Source of the DNA: Mycolicibacter sinensis
GTDB taxonomy: Bacteria > Actinomycetota > Actinomycetes > Mycobacteriales > Mycobacteriaceae
NCBI RefSeq assembly: GCF_001667945.1
Contig: NZ_LZJK01000130.1
Span: 17,344 to 81,343 of the forward strand
DNA: 64,000 bases
Reading direction: 5' to 3'
Position numbers and translations under genes: made by a program. Below the pieces are notes generated by a model. That model did not search any database, was not told the origin of the DNA, and was given only the letters and a program-made list of their open reading frames with translations. Positions 52,043 through 60,227 of the stretch are shown here, piece by piece (position 1 is the first letter of the stretch; each line of letters starts with the position of its first letter).

Positions 52043-52917
52043 TGCTGTTCGTGCGCGAACGGCTTCTCGGAGTGCACCGCGGGGCTACCGTCGGGGTTCT
52101 CCGCCGGCCCGCGGTTGTGTCGCAGGGAACTGCCGAGCCAGTCGCGGGTCGGCTTCTGGACGTACTCCCAGTGCATGCCCTCCGGCCACGGGCCCTGGCC
52201 CTCGTTCCAGGGGCCGCGGCTGGTCTCGGCGTCGGACATGTTGAACGCCACGTTCTGGAAGCGCTCGTCGCCGGGAGCCTGGCCGGGCGGGAAGTTCACC
52301 GGCAGCTCGTTGAGGGCCGCGGTGAACTGCTGGAAGTGGGTGACCTCTCGGGTCATCAGGAAGGTCAGGGTGTCCTGCACACCGGGGTCGTCGGTGAACT
52401 GCTTGAGATATTCGTAGACGATCTTGGCCCGTGACTCGGCGCCCAGATTGCTGCGCAGATCAACCGACGGTTCGCCGTTGGCGTTGATGTAGGCGCCGGT
52501 GAACGGTGTTCCGGCGGCATTGCTGGGATGCGGGCCACCACCGCTCTCCACGAAGTGCAGCGGGTTGAGCGCCACCTGGTGGATGATCTGGTCCCGGCCG
52601 TCGCGGCTGGCCACCGCCGGCATCCAGTCGCAGCGCTCGTTGGCGTTCTTCAGGTCGTCGTTGAGGCCGTCGAGCAGCATGGTGATCAGCGAGCCGACCA
52701 TCTCCAGGTGGCTGAACTCCTCGGTGGCGATGTCCATGAACAGGTCGTACATCTTCGGGTTCTTGCGACGCAGGATGAACGCCTGGGTGAAGTACTGCAT
52801 CGCCGCCTTGAGTTCGCCGTTCTCCCCGCCGAACTGCTCCTGCAGCAGGTTGGCGAAACGCGGATCGGGCCGCTCGACCCGGACCTCGAACTGCATCTCC
52901 TTGTTGTGAACGAACAT
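52027..52917 (-). CDS. manganese catalase
   Basis: 296 residues. Non-heme di-manganese catalase disproportionating H2O2. The di-metal ligands lie in GELKAAMQYFTQAF (first Glu), ATEEFSHLEM (Glu and His) and TREVTHFQQF (Glu and His). The long C-terminal tail is polar. ATG 52917 follows AAGGGAGCC. It is transcribed from a SigF-type promoter and is divergent from the Zn-dehydrogenase gene. A small charged protein gene follows. Confidence 0.93.
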   Translation of the reverse strand: MFVHNKEMQFEVRVERPDPRFANLLQEQFGGENGELKAAMQYFTQAFILRRKNPKMYDLFMDIATEEFSHLEMVGSLITMLLDGLNDDLKNANERCDWMPAVASRDGRDQIIHQVALNPLHFVESGGGPHPSNAAGTPFTGAYINANGEPSVDLRSNLGAESRAKIVYEYLKQFTDDPGVQDTLTFLMTREVTHFQQFTAALNELPVNFPPGQAPGDERFQNVAFNMSDAETSRGPWNEGQGPWPEGMHWEYVQKPTRDWLGSSLRHNRGPAENPDGSPAVHSEKPFAHEQHSATG

Positions 52918-52958
52918 GGTGGCTCCCTTAAGACAACGCTGGATTTGTTTCCCGCGGG

Positions 52959-52983
52959 CTACCCGCAGGCATCGGCCTCAAAC
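52959..52983 (-). promoter_or_regulatory. SigF-type promoter for Mn-catalase
   Basis: On the minus strand, GTTT (52983-52980), 15 bp, GGGTAG (52964-52959). The leader is about 36 nt. Confidence 0.72.
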
Positions 52984-53010
52984 CTTCGCCGGCAGGGGCT
53001 GTCGGAAACT

Positions 53011-53036
53011 GTTTGCGCTGTGGTGCGTGCGGGTAG
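53011..53036 (+). promoter_or_regulatory. SigF-type promoter for the Zn-dehydrogenase
   Basis: GTTT (53011-53014), 16 bp, GGGTAG (53031-53036). It is divergent from the catalase promoter with 27 bp between them. Confidence 0.72.
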
Positions 53037-53074
53037 CCCGGCGGTGTTCTTCACGACACGACGGAGGCGACCCG

Positions 53075-54253
53075 ATGCGGGCGGTCACATGGCAGGGCAA
53101 GCGCAAAGTCCAAGTCGACACCGTGCCCGACCCGGTGATCGAGAAGCCGACCGACGCCGTCATCGAGGTGACGACTACCAACATCTGCGGATCGGATCTG
53201 CACCTCTATGAGGTGCTCGGCGCGTTCATGGACCCCGGCGACATCCTCGGCCACGAACCGATCGGGGTCGTCGCCGAGGTCGGTCGCGGGGTCAGCAACC
53301 TCAAGCCGGGCGACCGGGTGGTCATCCCGTTCCAGATCGCGTGCGGGCACTGTGGCATGTGCCGGCAGGGTCTGCCGACCCAGTGCGACACCACGCGGGT
53401 GCGCGAGCAGGATACCGGCGCCGCGCTGTTCGGCTACTCCAAGCTCTACGGCCAGGTTCCGGGCGCCCAGGCGCAGTACCTGCGGGTGCCGCAGGCGCAC
53501 TACACCCACATCAAAGTGCCTGAGGGCCCGCCGGATTCGCGGTTCGTGTATTTGTCCGACGTGCTGCCGACCGCGCTGCAGGCGGTGGACTACGCCGCAA
53601 TACCCGACGGCGGGACGGTGACGGTGCTGGGGCTCGGCCCGATCGGTGACATGGCGGCCCGGATCGCCACCCACCAGAGCGCCCGGGTGATCGGGGTGGA
53701 TCTGGTGCCCGAGCGGCTGGGCCGGCTGGCCCGGCGGGGAATCGAAACCGTCGACCTGCGTGAGGCATCCGATCTCGGCGAGCTGATCCGTGACCGCACG
53801 GACGGGCGCGGAACCGACGCGGTGATCGACGCCGTGGGCATGGAGGCGCACGGCTCCGGCGGCGCCAAGGCGGTGCAGCAGCTCAGCTCGCTGTTACCGG
53901 ATGCCGTCGCCGGACCGTTGATCAGCAAGGCCGGCCTTGACCGGCTCGCCGCGTTGTACGCCGCGATCGACATCGTGCGCCGTGGCGGCACCATATCGAT
54001 CGTCGGCGTCTACGGCGGCAAACTGGACCCGCTGCCGATGTTCACCTTGTTCGACAAGCAGATTCAGCTGCGGATGGGCCAGGCCAACGTCAAACCCCGG
54101 GTCGAGCGGCTGATGCCGCTGCTCACCGACGACGACCCCCTGGGCGTCGACACCTTCGCCACCCACGAGCTGCCGCTGGAGCAGGCGCCGCACGCTTATC
54201 AGATATTTCAGGAGAAGCGCGACGGCGCGGTGAAGATCCTGCTCAAGCCGTGA
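53075..54253 (+). CDS. zinc-dependent alcohol/formaldehyde dehydrogenase-like protein
   Basis: 392 residues of the medium-chain dehydrogenase family. TTNICGSDLHLYE (catalytic zinc Cys38), LGHEPIGVV (His and Glu), the structural zinc site CGHCGMCRQGLPTQC, and NAD-binding VLGLGPIGDMAAR. The long insert typical of glutathione-independent formaldehyde dehydrogenase-like proteins is present. The aldehyde or alcohol substrate is unknown. ATG 53075 follows GGAGG. Its last 11 bp overlap the end of the convergent GH15 gene. Confidence 0.9.
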   Translation: MRAVTWQGKRKVQVDTVPDPVIEKPTDAVIEVTTTNICGSDLHLYEVLGAFMDPGDILGHEPIGVVAEVGRGVSNLKPGDRVVIPFQIACGHCGMCRQGLPTQCDTTRVREQDTGAALFGYSKLYGQVPGAQAQYLRVPQAHYTHIKVPEGPPDSRFVYLSDVLPTALQAVDYAAIPDGGTVTVLGLGPIGDMAARIATHQSARVIGVDLVPERLGRLARRGIETVDLREASDLGELIRDRTDGRGTDAVIDAVGMEAHGSGGAKAVQQLSSLLPDAVAGPLISKAGLDRLAALYAAIDIVRRGGTISIVGVYGGKLDPLPMFTLFDKQIQLRMGQANVKPRVERLMPLLTDDDPLGVDTFATHELPLEQAPHAYQIFQEKRDGAVKILLKP

Positions 54254-56003
54254 CGTCACCGGCCAACAGGTGCGCGGCCTCGAATAGCAGCGCGTGGGTG
54301 AACGCCTGCGGCAGATTGCCGCGCAATTGGCGCTGGCCGACGTCGTACTCCTCGGTGAGCAGGCCGGGCGGGCCGCACGCGGTGCGGCCCCGCTCGAACC
54401 ACTGCAACGCCGCAAGTTCGTTGCCCTGCTGGTGATCTGCCATGGCCATCGCAAAGTTGCACAACAGGAACGCTCCTTCGGCTTCGCCGAGCTCGCGCTG
54501 GTCGGGCCGGTATCGGTAGACGAAGCCGTCCCGGGTCAGCTCATGGCGCACCGCGGCCAGGGTAGCCACCGTGCGGGGATCATCGGCGGGGACGGCTCCG
54601 CGCAGGCTCGGCAGCAGCAGGGCCGCGTCGATCCCCGGGTCATCGGATGCGCGTTGCCATCGGCCGTCGCGGTGCAGGCAGTCGGTGCTGGTATCGGCGA
54701 CCAGCTTGTCGGCCAGCTGGTGCCAGCGTGCGCCTTCAGCCAGTGACGCCACGCCGGCGACACGGCGCAGTCCGGCCGCGCACATCAGCCGCGAATGCGC
54801 CCAGCGCCGGTTGTCGAGTTCCCACACGCCGGCGTCGGCGTCACCGCAACGCTTTTCGATCGCGTCCACCAGGGTGTGCACCGCACCCCAATGGGTGCTG
54901 TCCAGCCGGTCCAGTCTCGCTGCGGCGGCCAGCAGCAGCAGCGCCTCCCCGAAGTTGTCGAGCTGGAACTGCCCGCGCACCCAGTTCCCGGTTTTGACCG
55001 CGGCACCCGGGTAACCCGGCAGCGGCAGATCCTCTTCCGGCGGCGGTGCGCTGGCGTCGACACAGTAGGCCGGTCGCAGGTCGGGTCCGTCGTCCAGCAC
55101 CCGCTCGGTGACGAACCGGACGGCGTCATCCAACAGCGGGTGCGGCCCGGCGGCGGCGATCGCCTGCCCGGTGTAGCACTGGTCGCGGATCCAGCAGTAG
55201 CGATAGTCGAAATTGCGGCCGGCCTTGGCCCGCTCCGGCAACGACATTGTCGCCGCGGCCACCATCCCGCCGCCGGTGCTGGTCAGCCCGCGCAACACCG
55301 CATACGCGAGCTGGGCGTCGACATCGGCCAGGGTGCCGGTGAGTTCGGGAACCGCTTCCTTCCATGCGGTTTCGGTGGCCCGCCAGGCCTGTGCGGCGTC
55401 GACCGGCTGATCGGGCAGTTCTCGATCGGATAGCTCGAGCACCAGGTCGTGGTCGCGGCCCGGTTCCACGTCGAGCACCAGGTGCAGCGCCCCGTCGCCG
55501 GGCCGGCTGGCCTGGCCGGCACCGGTCCACCGGAACCGGTGCGGTCCCGAGCGGCCGGTCCACACGTCGTCCCGGCAGGACAACCCCGACATGGCGGCGG
55601 CGCCGAAGTCGGCCCGCACCTGCAGGGCCACCTGCATCCGCACCGGCCGATCGAGTGCCCGGATGCGGCGCAGCACCACCGCGGTGTGCGGGTCGCCGGG
55701 GAACGCCAGCGCCTCCCGGCACTCGACGATTCCGTCGATGGTCACCCAGCGGGAACGCCAGATCAGCGACCGCTCTTCGTATTGGCCGCCCCACACATAG
55801 CGCAGCTCCGGAGTGACGGCGTACACGCCGGCGCCGCCGAGCAGCGAACTGAACACCGCCGGACTGTCCCACCGCGGCAGGCACATCCAGCAGAAGTCGC
55901 CGCGCGGGCCGACCACGATCCCGCGCTCGCCGTCGGCGATCAGCGCGTACTGCCGCAAGACCTGCGGGGGAAACCGTTCCAGCAGCGCCGGGCCGGTGGT
56001 CAT
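54243..56003 (-). CDS. GH15-family glucoamylase/trehalase-like protein
   Basis: 586 residues. An N-terminal beta-sandwich (1-230) precedes an (alpha/alpha)6 barrel. FDYRYCWIRDQCYTG is the GH15 substrate-binding block, and DNFGEALLLLAAAARL and QRQLRGNLPQAFTHALL near the end contain conserved family sites with the second catalytic Glu region less certain. Mycobacterial GH15 proteins include trehalase, so trehalose or alpha-glucan breakdown is likely. ATG 56003 overlaps the cutinase stop (ATGA). No signal peptide; presumably cytosolic. Confidence 0.87.
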   Translation of the reverse strand: MTTGPALLERFPPQVLRQYALIADGERGIVVGPRGDFCWMCLPRWDSPAVFSSLLGGAGVYAVTPELRYVWGGQYEERSLIWRSRWVTIDGIVECREALAFPGDPHTAVVLRRIRALDRPVRMQVALQVRADFGAAAMSGLSCRDDVWTGRSGPHRFRWTGAGQASRPGDGALHLVLDVEPGRDHDLVLELSDRELPDQPVDAAQAWRATETAWKEAVPELTGTLADVDAQLAYAVLRGLTSTGGGMVAAATMSLPERAKAGRNFDYRYCWIRDQCYTGQAIAAAGPHPLLDDAVRFVTERVLDDGPDLRPAYCVDASAPPPEEDLPLPGYPGAAVKTGNWVRGQFQLDNFGEALLLLAAAARLDRLDSTHWGAVHTLVDAIEKRCGDADAGVWELDNRRWAHSRLMCAAGLRRVAGVASLAEGARWHQLADKLVADTSTDCLHRDGRWQRASDDPGIDAALLLPSLRGAVPADDPRTVATLAAVRHELTRDGFVYRYRPDQRELGEAEGAFLLCNFAMAMADHQQGNELAALQWFERGRTACGPPGLLTEEYDVGQRQLRGNLPQAFTHALLFEAAHLLAGDVTA

Positions 56004-56671
56004 GTGCGCGGATCCGGGCCGGGCGGCGCGAGACGTTCCACGGCGAAATCCGCCGCCTGGGCGGTCATGCCGTTGGCGGCGTACGCCCAGTGGGCGGCGC
56101 CGTCGTCACCCGCTGAGCAGATCGGGTCGCCGGGAGCACACAAATCGATCGTCTTGGCGGCAAATCCCGGACCGATCACCAGGGGCGGCGCACCGAGGGA
56201 ATTCAGGAACGCCGCCGAGGGCCTGCCCAGCAACGCCACGGCGGCGACGTGGCCGGCCGCCTCGGGCGTCAGCGGCGGGGGGAACCCGTCGGCGGCAGGT
56301 GCCGGTTCGGTGAGGTAGCCCATCAGCGCCGCGCCCCGCGAGTACCCGCCGAGCACCACCGCGGTCTGTGGGCAACCCGCCGCCATATCGGTGATGTGGC
56401 CGGCTGCATCGGCCACCCCGGCGACCGTCGGGCCGAATTCGGGCACGGCCGGGAAATTGACCGGGTAGACCCCCACCGGCCGGCCGCCGACCCGCCACCG
56501 CAGGGCGTCGATGAACTGCTGCCCCATCGATCCCACGCCGGGCGGTTCGGCGGTCCCGCGGGCGAACACCACCTCGACATCCGGGCAATCCAAGGCGGCC
56601 GCGTCCCCGGCAGGCCAGCACAGCAGCGTGCCCCCCGCCAGGCCGGTCGCGGCGAGTATCCGAGTAATCAC
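56000..56671 (-). CDS. secreted cutinase-family serine esterase
   Basis: 223 residues. Signal peptide (about 1-28, ILAATGLAGGTLLCWPAGDAAA), then CPDVEVVFARGTAEPPG. GGYSRGAALMGYL holds the nucleophile Ser (family GYSxGA). CAPGDPICS supplies the Asp with the paired Cys, and HWAY the His. Cutinase-like proteins of mycobacteria act as lipases or phospholipases. GTG 56671 is chosen since the upstream frame opening at 56692 overlaps the SigF-type -10 box. Operon with the GH15 gene. Confidence 0.88.
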   Translation of the reverse strand: MITRILAATGLAGGTLLCWPAGDAAALDCPDVEVVFARGTAEPPGVGSMGQQFIDALRWRVGGRPVGVYPVNFPAVPEFGPTVAGVADAAGHITDMAAGCPQTAVVLGGYSRGAALMGYLTEPAPAADGFPPPLTPEAAGHVAAVALLGRPSAAFLNSLGAPPLVIGPGFAAKTIDLCAPGDPICSAGDDGAAHWAYAANGMTAQAADFAVERLAPPGPDPRT

Positions 56672-56684
56672 AGCATTTCGTCCG

Positions 56685-56710
56685 ATACCCACAACCGCTG
56701 GTGGGCAAAC
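56685..56710 (-). promoter_or_regulatory. SigF-type promoter for cutinase-GH15
   Basis: On the minus strand, GTTT (56710-56707), 16 bp, GGGTAT (56690-56685). GTG 56671 is 13 bp beyond the -10 box. Confidence 0.7.
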
Positions 56711-56789
56711 CGTGGTTTAGCTCGTGCGAAAACGGCAAGCCTAGGTCGGTACCGTCACCGACGGAACATGAGTCGAAGGGGAGAAATCA

Positions 56790-57125
56790 ATGATCACAAC
56801 GTCTTTGACCAGGCTGGCCGCCGCTGCCGGTGGCGCGGCGCTGGCGCTGTCGGCGGTGGGGGTCGCGGCTGCGGATCCGGCGCAGGATCCGGCGGTCAGT
56901 ACCACGTGCAGCTACTCACAGGTGGTGGCGGCGATGAACGCGCAATCGCCGGAAGCCGCAGCGCAATTCAACGCGACACCGATGGCGCAGTCGTTCCTGC
57001 AGAGCTTCCTGGCCTCGCCGCCTCCGCAGCGTGAGCAGATGCTGCAACAGGCCCAAGGCGTGCCTGAAGCGGCGCAGTTCGTCAACCTGGTCGGCCCCAT
57101 CGCCAAGACCTGTGACAACTTCTGA
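56790..57125 (+). CDS. secreted hemophore-related (MHB-type) protein
   Basis: 111 residues. Clear signal peptide ending near VGVAAADP (about 28), then a four-helix domain with CSYSQVVAAMNAQSPEAAAQF, FLQSFLASPPPQREQML and a final KTCDNF. The two Cys probably form a disulfide. This is the mycobacterial haem-binding family related to Rv0203; haem binding by this member is inferred only. GAAGGGGAG lies 8 bp before ATG 56790. Transcription start unknown. Confidence 0.85.
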   Translation: MITTSLTRLAAAAGGAALALSAVGVAAADPAQDPAVSTTCSYSQVVAAMNAQSPEAAAQFNATPMAQSFLQSFLASPPPQREQMLQQAQGVPEAAQFVNLVGPIAKTCDNF

Positions 57126-57128
57126 GTG

Positions 57129-57665
57129 ATGACTCAATCGACCGAGTCCGGCAACACCATCGCGGATGCGGCCAAGCGGGAGGCCGACGCGTACCGCGGC
57201 GACAACCCACGGCCGTTGGGGGGATACGCGGTGGTGTTGCTGGTCTACGGCGGGTTGGTCGCGGCGGTAACCGTGGCCGCCGCGGCCACCGGCCGCCGTC
57301 TGCCGCAGCGCTGGGCGGCCGGCGACCTGCTGACGGTGACCGTGGGCGCCCACAAACTGTCCCGGACGCTCACCAAGGACGCGGTGACCAGCCCGCTGCG
57401 GGCGCCGTTCGCCCACTATGCCGGCGCCGGCGGCCCCGCCGAGGTGATGGAGGAGACCCGCCACTCCAGCCAGCTGCGCCACAGTCTGGGGGAGCTGTTG
57501 ACGTGCCCGTTCTGCACGGACATGTGGGCGGTCACCGCGTTTGCCGCCGGCCTGGTGTTCGCTCCCCGGCTGACCCGGCTGGTCGCCGGCACCTTCACCG
57601 CGCTGGCCGGCGCCGACTTCCTGCAGCTGGCTTACGCGAAAGCCCAGCAGCTCACCCAGCAGTAA
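57129..57665 (+). CDS. DUF1360 membrane protein
   Basis: 178 residues. Two to three membrane helices (about 36-56, 128-150, 155-172). The conserved family segment LTVTVGAHKLSRTLTKDAVTSPLRAPF and the CPFCTDMW motif identify DUF1360, a family of unknown function common in spore-forming and stress regulons. The ATG 57129 start is preferred over GTG 57126. It begins 3 bp after the hemophore-like gene and is 20 bp from the DUF2231-Rieske gene; the three may form one operon. Confidence 0.85.
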   Translation: MTQSTESGNTIADAAKREADAYRGDNPRPLGGYAVVLLVYGGLVAAVTVAAAATGRRLPQRWAAGDLLTVTVGAHKLSRTLTKDAVTSPLRAPFAHYAGAGGPAEVMEETRHSSQLRHSLGELLTCPFCTDMWAVTAFAAGLVFAPRLTRLVAGTFTALAGADFLQLAYAKAQQLTQQ

Positions 57666-57685
57666 GGCAAGCGGAGGCCCCGGAG

Positions 57686-58570
57686 ATGCCGATGATGTCG
57701 ACCACCACCGCGGCCGACCGGCGGCTGACCACAGCGCTGGAGCGGGCCGTCATCCTGGACACTCCCGCGAAGACGATCGCCGCCCGGGTGCGCAGCCTGA
57801 CCGGGCAGGGCCCGTTCAAGGACGTCATCAGCGGCACCGGCCTGGGGCACCCGGCACACCCCCCGCTGACCGATCTGGTCATCGGTTCGTTCCTGGCGGC
57901 CCTGCTCCTGGATCTGCTGGCGCCGCGGACCGGTGCCGCGGCGGCCAACCGGCTGACCACGGTGGGTATCGCCGCCTTCGTTCCGACCGCGCTGACCGGT
58001 ATCAGCGACTGGGCAGACACCGAACTGTCCGACGAGGCGTCCCGCCGGGTCGGTCTGGTGCACGCCGCCGCCAACTCCGGCGCGCTGCTGATGTACTGCG
58101 CATCCTTGGTCAATCGGATGCGCGGCCGACGGCTGCGCGCGGCACTGCTCGGCCTCGGTGGCGCCGCGTCACTGAGTCTGGGCGGCTATCTCGGCGGCCA
58201 TCTGGCCTACTCGCGTGGCGTCGGGGTCAATCAGACCGTGTTCGATCCGGGGCCGGATGACTGGACACCGGTGCTCGACAGCGCCGAATTGACCGACGGG
58301 CAACTGCATTCGGCAGATGCCGACGGGACGCCGGTGCTGCTGGTCCGGCTCGACGGACTCGTCTTCGCGATCCATGACCGGTGCGGGCACCGTGGTTGCC
58401 TGCTGAGCGAGGGGAAACTCGACGGCACCGTGGTGACCTGCTCGTGCCACGGCTCACGCTTCGACATCCGCGACGGGGCGCTGCTGCGCGGGCCCGCCAC
58501 CGGTGCCCAGCCGGCTCTGCAATGCCGCGACGCCGGCGCTCGGATCGAAGTGCGCAGGCGCCGACGCTGA
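57686..58570 (+). CDS. DUF2231 membrane protein fused to a Rieske domain
   Basis: 294 residues. A DUF2231 domain with four membrane helices occupies about 50-185 (GHPAHPPLTDLVIGSF at its start). A C-terminal Rieske [2Fe-2S] domain at about 200-290 has CGHRGCLL (C-x-H) and CSCHGSRFD (C-x-C-H). A membrane-bound redox role is likely; DUF2231 domains have been linked to c-type or b-type haem, but this is not certain here. GGAGG precedes ATG 57686. Electron partner unknown. Confidence 0.85.
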   Translation: MPMMSTTTAADRRLTTALERAVILDTPAKTIAARVRSLTGQGPFKDVISGTGLGHPAHPPLTDLVIGSFLAALLLDLLAPRTGAAAANRLTTVGIAAFVPTALTGISDWADTELSDEASRRVGLVHAAANSGALLMYCASLVNRMRGRRLRAALLGLGGAASLSLGGYLGGHLAYSRGVGVNQTVFDPGPDDWTPVLDSAELTDGQLHSADADGTPVLLVRLDGLVFAIHDRCGHRGCLLSEGKLDGTVVTCSCHGSRFDIRDGALLRGPATGAQPALQCRDAGARIEVRRRRR

Positions 58571-58751
58571 AGTGTGGACCGGGCCGGCCCGGACGGTAGA
58601 CCGACCCGGTAGTCGAGGACGCGCAGCATCGAGATGCTGGCGTGAGGAAAGCCGGTGACAGCGGCCGACCCGAAGTCCGCCACGCTGCCCTGCCATCTCA
58701 TTCGGCCCGGATACCCCCGGTGGCGGCGGGCTACACCGGGCATTCGGCTCC

Positions 58752-58777
58752 GTTTGTGCGGGTGGGCCATCGGGTAT
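58752..58777 (+). promoter_or_regulatory. SigF-type promoter for the PfpI/DJ-1 operon
   Basis: GTTT (58752-58755), 16 bp, GGGTAT (58772-58777). ATG 58826 gives a leader of about 43 nt. The 255-bp gap 58571-58825 otherwise holds no gene. Confidence 0.72.
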
Positions 58778-58825
58778 GGGAGGAGGTGTCCGTAGTACGG
58801 AACAGGTCACGAAAAGGAGAGGTCG

Positions 58826-59395
58826 ATGTCCGGATCGCAAGAGGGCCGCCGGGTCGCGTTTCTGGTGGCGCCCGAAGGCGTTGAGGAGGTCGAGTTGACC
58901 GAGCCGTGGCGCGCGGTTGCCAAGGCCGGCGCATGCCCGGTGTTGGTGTCGACGACCGCCGGGCCGGTTCAGGCGTTCAACCACCTCGACCGTGGCGACG
59001 AATTCGACGTGGACCGTGTGGTCGACGACGTCTCCGCCGATGACTTCGACGCGCTGGTGCTGCCGGGCGGGGTGGCCAACCCGGACCAGTTGCGCACCAA
59101 CGAACGCGCGGTCGCGTTCGTGCGGGAATTCTTCGACGCCGGCAAACCGGTCGCCGTGATCTGCCATGGCCCCTGGACCCTGGTGGAGGCCGGAGTCCTT
59201 GCCGGGCGGCGGATCACGTCCTGGCCGAGCCTGCGCACCGACATCATCAACGCGGGCGCCGAGTGGGTCGACGAGCAGTTGGTGCGCTGTGACTGCGGAC
59301 CGTCGATCCTGCTGTCGAGCCGCAAGCCCGACGACCTGCCCGCCTTCTGCGATGCGTTGGTGCACGAGCTCCGGGCGCGGGAGGCGGCGCTGTGA
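58826..59395 (+). CDS. DJ-1/PfpI-family protein
   Basis: 189 residues. Flavodoxin-like fold with the nucleophile elbow VICHGPWTLVEAG (Cys113, His114), E23 near the N-terminus (APEGVEEVEL) and ALVLPGGVANPDQLR. The family includes glyoxalases, deglycases and proteases; it resembles the YhbO/general-stress-protein-18 group linked to oxidative stress. AAAAGGAGAGG precedes ATG 58826. The stop overlaps the GTG of the next gene (GTGA). Confidence 0.9.
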   Translation: MSGSQEGRRVAFLVAPEGVEEVELTEPWRAVAKAGACPVLVSTTAGPVQAFNHLDRGDEFDVDRVVDDVSADDFDALVLPGGVANPDQLRTNERAVAFVREFFDAGKPVAVICHGPWTLVEAGVLAGRRITSWPSLRTDIINAGAEWVDEQLVRCDCGPSILLSSRKPDDLPAFCDALVHELRAREAAL

Positions 59396-59742
59396 CCGGA
59401 GAGCCGATGCCGGTACCGGTCCAGTCCGACAACCGCCGCGCCCGGTTCTGGGCCAACTGGGTGGCTGCGGTGTTGACCGCCGCCGGGGCTGCGCTGGTCA
59501 TGGTGTTCGCGACGGGAGCGGTGATGAGCACCGCCGCGTGCAGCACCGCCGAGTGTCCCGACCTCGGGCCCAGCGGCGTCGTCTTCGGCGTGCTCTATTA
59601 CGGTGCGCCCGTCATCGCCGCACTGACCATCCTGGTCTCGTTCGTGACGGCGGGGCGGCGACGCGGTTTCCTTGTCCCGCTGGCTGGTTGGGTGTTGCTG
59701 GCCCTCGACCTGCTGGCTCTGGTCATCGCCTTCCGGCGCTAG
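59392..59742 (+). CDS. small membrane protein, paralogue of the one at 37544
   Basis: 116 residues, with three predicted membrane helices after a 20-residue polar N-terminus. CSTAECPDLGPSGVVFGVLYYG matches CNSAACPELRVNGALFGLLYHG of the protein at 37544. Function unknown. GTG 59392 is coupled to the PfpI gene; ATG 59407 is possible. Both paralogues sit behind SigF-type promoters. Confidence 0.75.
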   Translation: MTGEPMPVPVQSDNRRARFWANWVAAVLTAAGAALVMVFATGAVMSTAACSTAECPDLGPSGVVFGVLYYGAPVIAALTILVSFVTAGRRRGFLVPLAGWVLLALDLLALVIAFRR

Positions 59743-59744
59743 TG

Positions 59745-60227
59745 TCATGACATCAGGACTTGCGGCGCAAGCTCTTTGAGCATGGTGTTGGCCCAGTCCA
59801 TCTGCCGCACCGTCTCGGGGTGGCACTGCGCTGCCATCTCGAGCAGCCCGCTGTCCCGGGCGGCCTGGGCGCCCTGAGCCACGAGTTCCCAGTCGACCGA
59901 GACCGCGGCGGCGTGCAGATACAGGCTGCGCAGATCAGCCAGCAACAGAACACCCGGTTCGGGCCGCCGGCCGAGCACCACGCTGGTCATCTCCCGCAAC
60001 GACGACAACACCCTCCCGGGCCGTGGGGACGATTCGGCCAGCCGCAACCCGTGACTGTGCCCGGCTTGCGCAAGCCGGCGGACGTGGTCGTCCGACCAGC
60101 CGGCGAGATCGGCGCACAGGTGGAAGACGTCGTGATCAGCCTTGTGCCGCTCGCCGACTCGGCGGAACCGCCGGGCCAGCGACATCTCCGAGCGGTGCAG
60201 CTCCCGTAGCGCCAGGTCGAGCTTCAC
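59745..60227 (-). CDS. helical protein coupled to the molybdopterin oxidoreductase
   Basis: 160 residues, predicted all-helical (LALRELHRSEMSLARRFRRVGERHKADHDVFHLC), with several His/Glu that could suit a four-helix or ferritin-like bundle; no metal motif can be asserted. GTG 60227 overlaps the oxidoreductase stop (GTGA), so the two are co-translated, suggesting a chaperone or partner role. Convergent with the 59392 gene, 2 bp apart. No family was recognised. Confidence 0.7.
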   Translation of the reverse strand: MKLDLALRELHRSEMSLARRFRRVGERHKADHDVFHLCADLAGWSDDHVRRLAQAGHSHGLRLAESSPRPGRVLSSLREMTSVVLGRRPEPGVLLLADLRSLYLHAAAVSVDWELVAQGAQAARDSGLLEMAAQCHPETVRQMDWANTMLKELAPQVLMS

